Origin: Staphylococcus equorum
GTDB lineage: Bacteria; Bacillota; Bacilli; Staphylococcales; Staphylococcaceae
NCBI RefSeq assembly: GCF_001747895.1
Contig: NZ_LNNB01000029.1
Location: 124,001-188,000, forward strand
DNA: 64,000 bases
Direction of reading: 5' to 3'
This document shows positions 63,147 to 64,000 of the stretch, one piece after another. Made by a program: the position numbers and the translations under genes. Below the pieces are notes generated by a model. That model worked only from the letters and a program-made list of their open reading frames with translations, had not been told where the DNA came from and did not search any database. The stretch's first letter is position 1. Each line of letters begins with the position of its first letter.

Positions 63147-64000
63147 ATGCTTAAGTATGTTTTAAAGCGTTTGGGATATATGATTTTATCATTATTCATA
63201 ATCATTACGATTACATTTTTCTTAATGAAGCTTATGCCAGGTTCACCATTTAATGATGAAAAATTAAATGAAGAGCAGAAGCAAATTTTAAATGAAAAGT
63301 ATGGTTTGAATGAACCTGTTCCAGTACAGTATGCAAGTTATTTAAAGAATGTCGTTACAGGGGATTTTGGTAACTCATTCCAATATGATAACCAACCTGT
63401 GTGGGACTTAATACAACCAAGATTATTACCATCGCTTGAAATGGGACTGACAGCTATGGTTATTGGTGTGATATTAGGGTTGATTTTAGGGGTTATAGCA
63501 GCAGTACGGCAAAACAGTTGGGTCGATTATACAGCCACCGTCATTTCGGTTATTGCAGTATCAGTACCATCATTTGTTTTAGCAGTATTGTTACAATACT
63601 TATTTGCAGTTAGATTACAGTGGTTACCAGTTGCAGGTTGGGAAGGCATATCGACCGCGATACTGCCATCATTAGCACTATCGGCAGCAGTACTAGCGAC
63701 GGTGGCAAGATACATAAGAGCAGAGATGATAGAAGTTTTAAGTTCAGATTATATCTTGTTAGCACGTGCAAAAGGTAATTCAACAATGAGAGTACTATTT
63801 GGACATGCATTACGGAATGCATTGATACCGGTTATTACGATTATTGTACCGATGTTAGCAAGTATCTTAACTGGTACTTTGACAATTGAAAATATTTTCG
63901 GTGTGCCAGGGTTAGGGGACCAATTCGTGAGATCAATCACTACGAATGACTTCCCAGTTATCATGGCGACGACAATTTTATTCAGTACATTGTTTATTGT
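63147..64000 (+). CDS. oppB: Oligopeptide ABC transporter permease OppB (partial at window end)
   Basis: 284 residues are visible and the frame is still open at the window end; the family is about 305-310 long. It begins MLKYVLKRLGYMILSL with a first helix, then the DppB/OppB N-terminal domain, and contains the EAA-loop segment ILLARAKGNSTMRVLFGHALRNALIPV near residue 210. OppB is one of two permease subunits of the peptide importer. The ATG is 5 nt after AAAGGGGGA. Regulated by the CodY box upstream. Confidence 0.93.
   Translation, partial: MLKYVLKRLGYMILSLFIIITITFFLMKLMPGSPFNDEKLNEEQKQILNEKYGLNEPVPVQYASYLKNVVTGDFGNSFQYDNQPVWDLIQPRLLPSLEMGLTAMVIGVILGLILGVIAAVRQNSWVDYTATVISVIAVSVPSFVLAVLLQYLFAVRLQWLPVAGWEGISTAILPSLALSAAVLATVARYIRAEMIEVLSSDYILLARAKGNSTMRVLFGHALRNALIPVITIIVPMLASILTGTLTIENIFGVPGLGDQFVRSITTNDFPVIMATTILFSTLFI

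Overview
The window is low-GC Firmicute chromosome and reads as Staphylococcus. The evidence is the gene order (dltXABCD, nfu, two type II NADH dehydrogenases, mnhA-G, rocD-gudB, glpQ, argGH, pgi, spsAB, addBA, cdr, clpB, fabHF, opp), which follows the S. aureus core chromosome closely, together with protein sequences that look most like the S. saprophyticus/S. xylosus group. The species cannot be fixed from the sequence alone. Nearly everything is core housekeeping. The accessory or decaying parts are about 29.7-33.0 kb (between gudB and glpQ) and 53.7-54.5 kb.

Layout. 0-3 kb: end of a YutD-family gene, a DUF3055 gene, an orphan HEPN-fold protein (YutE/HepT-like), a NagD-type HAD phosphatase and a 2-hydroxyacid dehydrogenase. 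3.3-7.7 kb: the dlt operon for D-alanylation of teichoic acids, including the 48-residue DltX, with a strong promoter and a probable GraR box. 8.1-12.5 kb: iron-sulfur assembly proteins (Nfu, an A-type HesB protein) and small cysteine proteins (YuzD, YuzB) interleaved with two NDH-2 flavoproteins. 12.7-17.3 kb: leucyl aminopeptidase, an NhaC-like antiporter, a hotdog thioesterase and an FAD oxidoreductase. 17.5-23.3 kb (minus): the seven-gene Mnh (Mrp) Na+/H+ antiporter operon with overlapping reading frames. 23.4-26.5 kb: KapB-like protein, cyclophilin, S1-domain RNA-binding protein and an old-yellow-enzyme family oxidoreductase.

27.1-29.7 kb: rocD and gudB, the arginine/ornithine-to-2-oxoglutarate route, each preceded by a close match to a CcpA cre site. 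29.7-33.0 kb: accessory patch with an HxlR regulator remnant inside inverted repeats, an MFS exporter, a GNAT acetyltransferase, a dispersed repeat and a DUF454 membrane protein. 33.1-38.7 kb: glpQ, argGH with an upstream ARG-box-like site, and pgi. 39-50.9 kb: a VTT-domain membrane protein, inactive (SpsA) and active (SpsB) signal peptidases, the AddAB recombination nuclease, a DUF418 membrane protein, an FAH-family enzyme and a YisL-like protein. 51-54.9 kb: CoA-disulfide reductase, Cof-type HAD phosphatase, a SufT/MIP18-family protein, a decayed OatA-like acyltransferase and a SnoaL-like protein. 55.2-64 kb: clpB under a CtsR operator, a 54-residue unknown protein, DUF2929, fabHF under a FapR operator, an MFS transporter, a DUF3899 protein and the start of opp under a CodY-like box with an additional perfect dyad at the -35.

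The genes fall into recognisable physiological blocks: envelope charge and protein export (dlt, sps), ion and redox homeostasis (mnh, ndh, cdr, Fe-S), carbon/nitrogen overflow (rocD, gudB, arg, opp) and lipid synthesis (fab). I do not see a convincing undescribed defence or mobile system. The most interesting unexplained structures are the orphan HEPN protein, a roughly 95-bp dispersed intergenic repeat ending in a terminator hairpin, and several perfect dyads at promoters with no assigned regulator.
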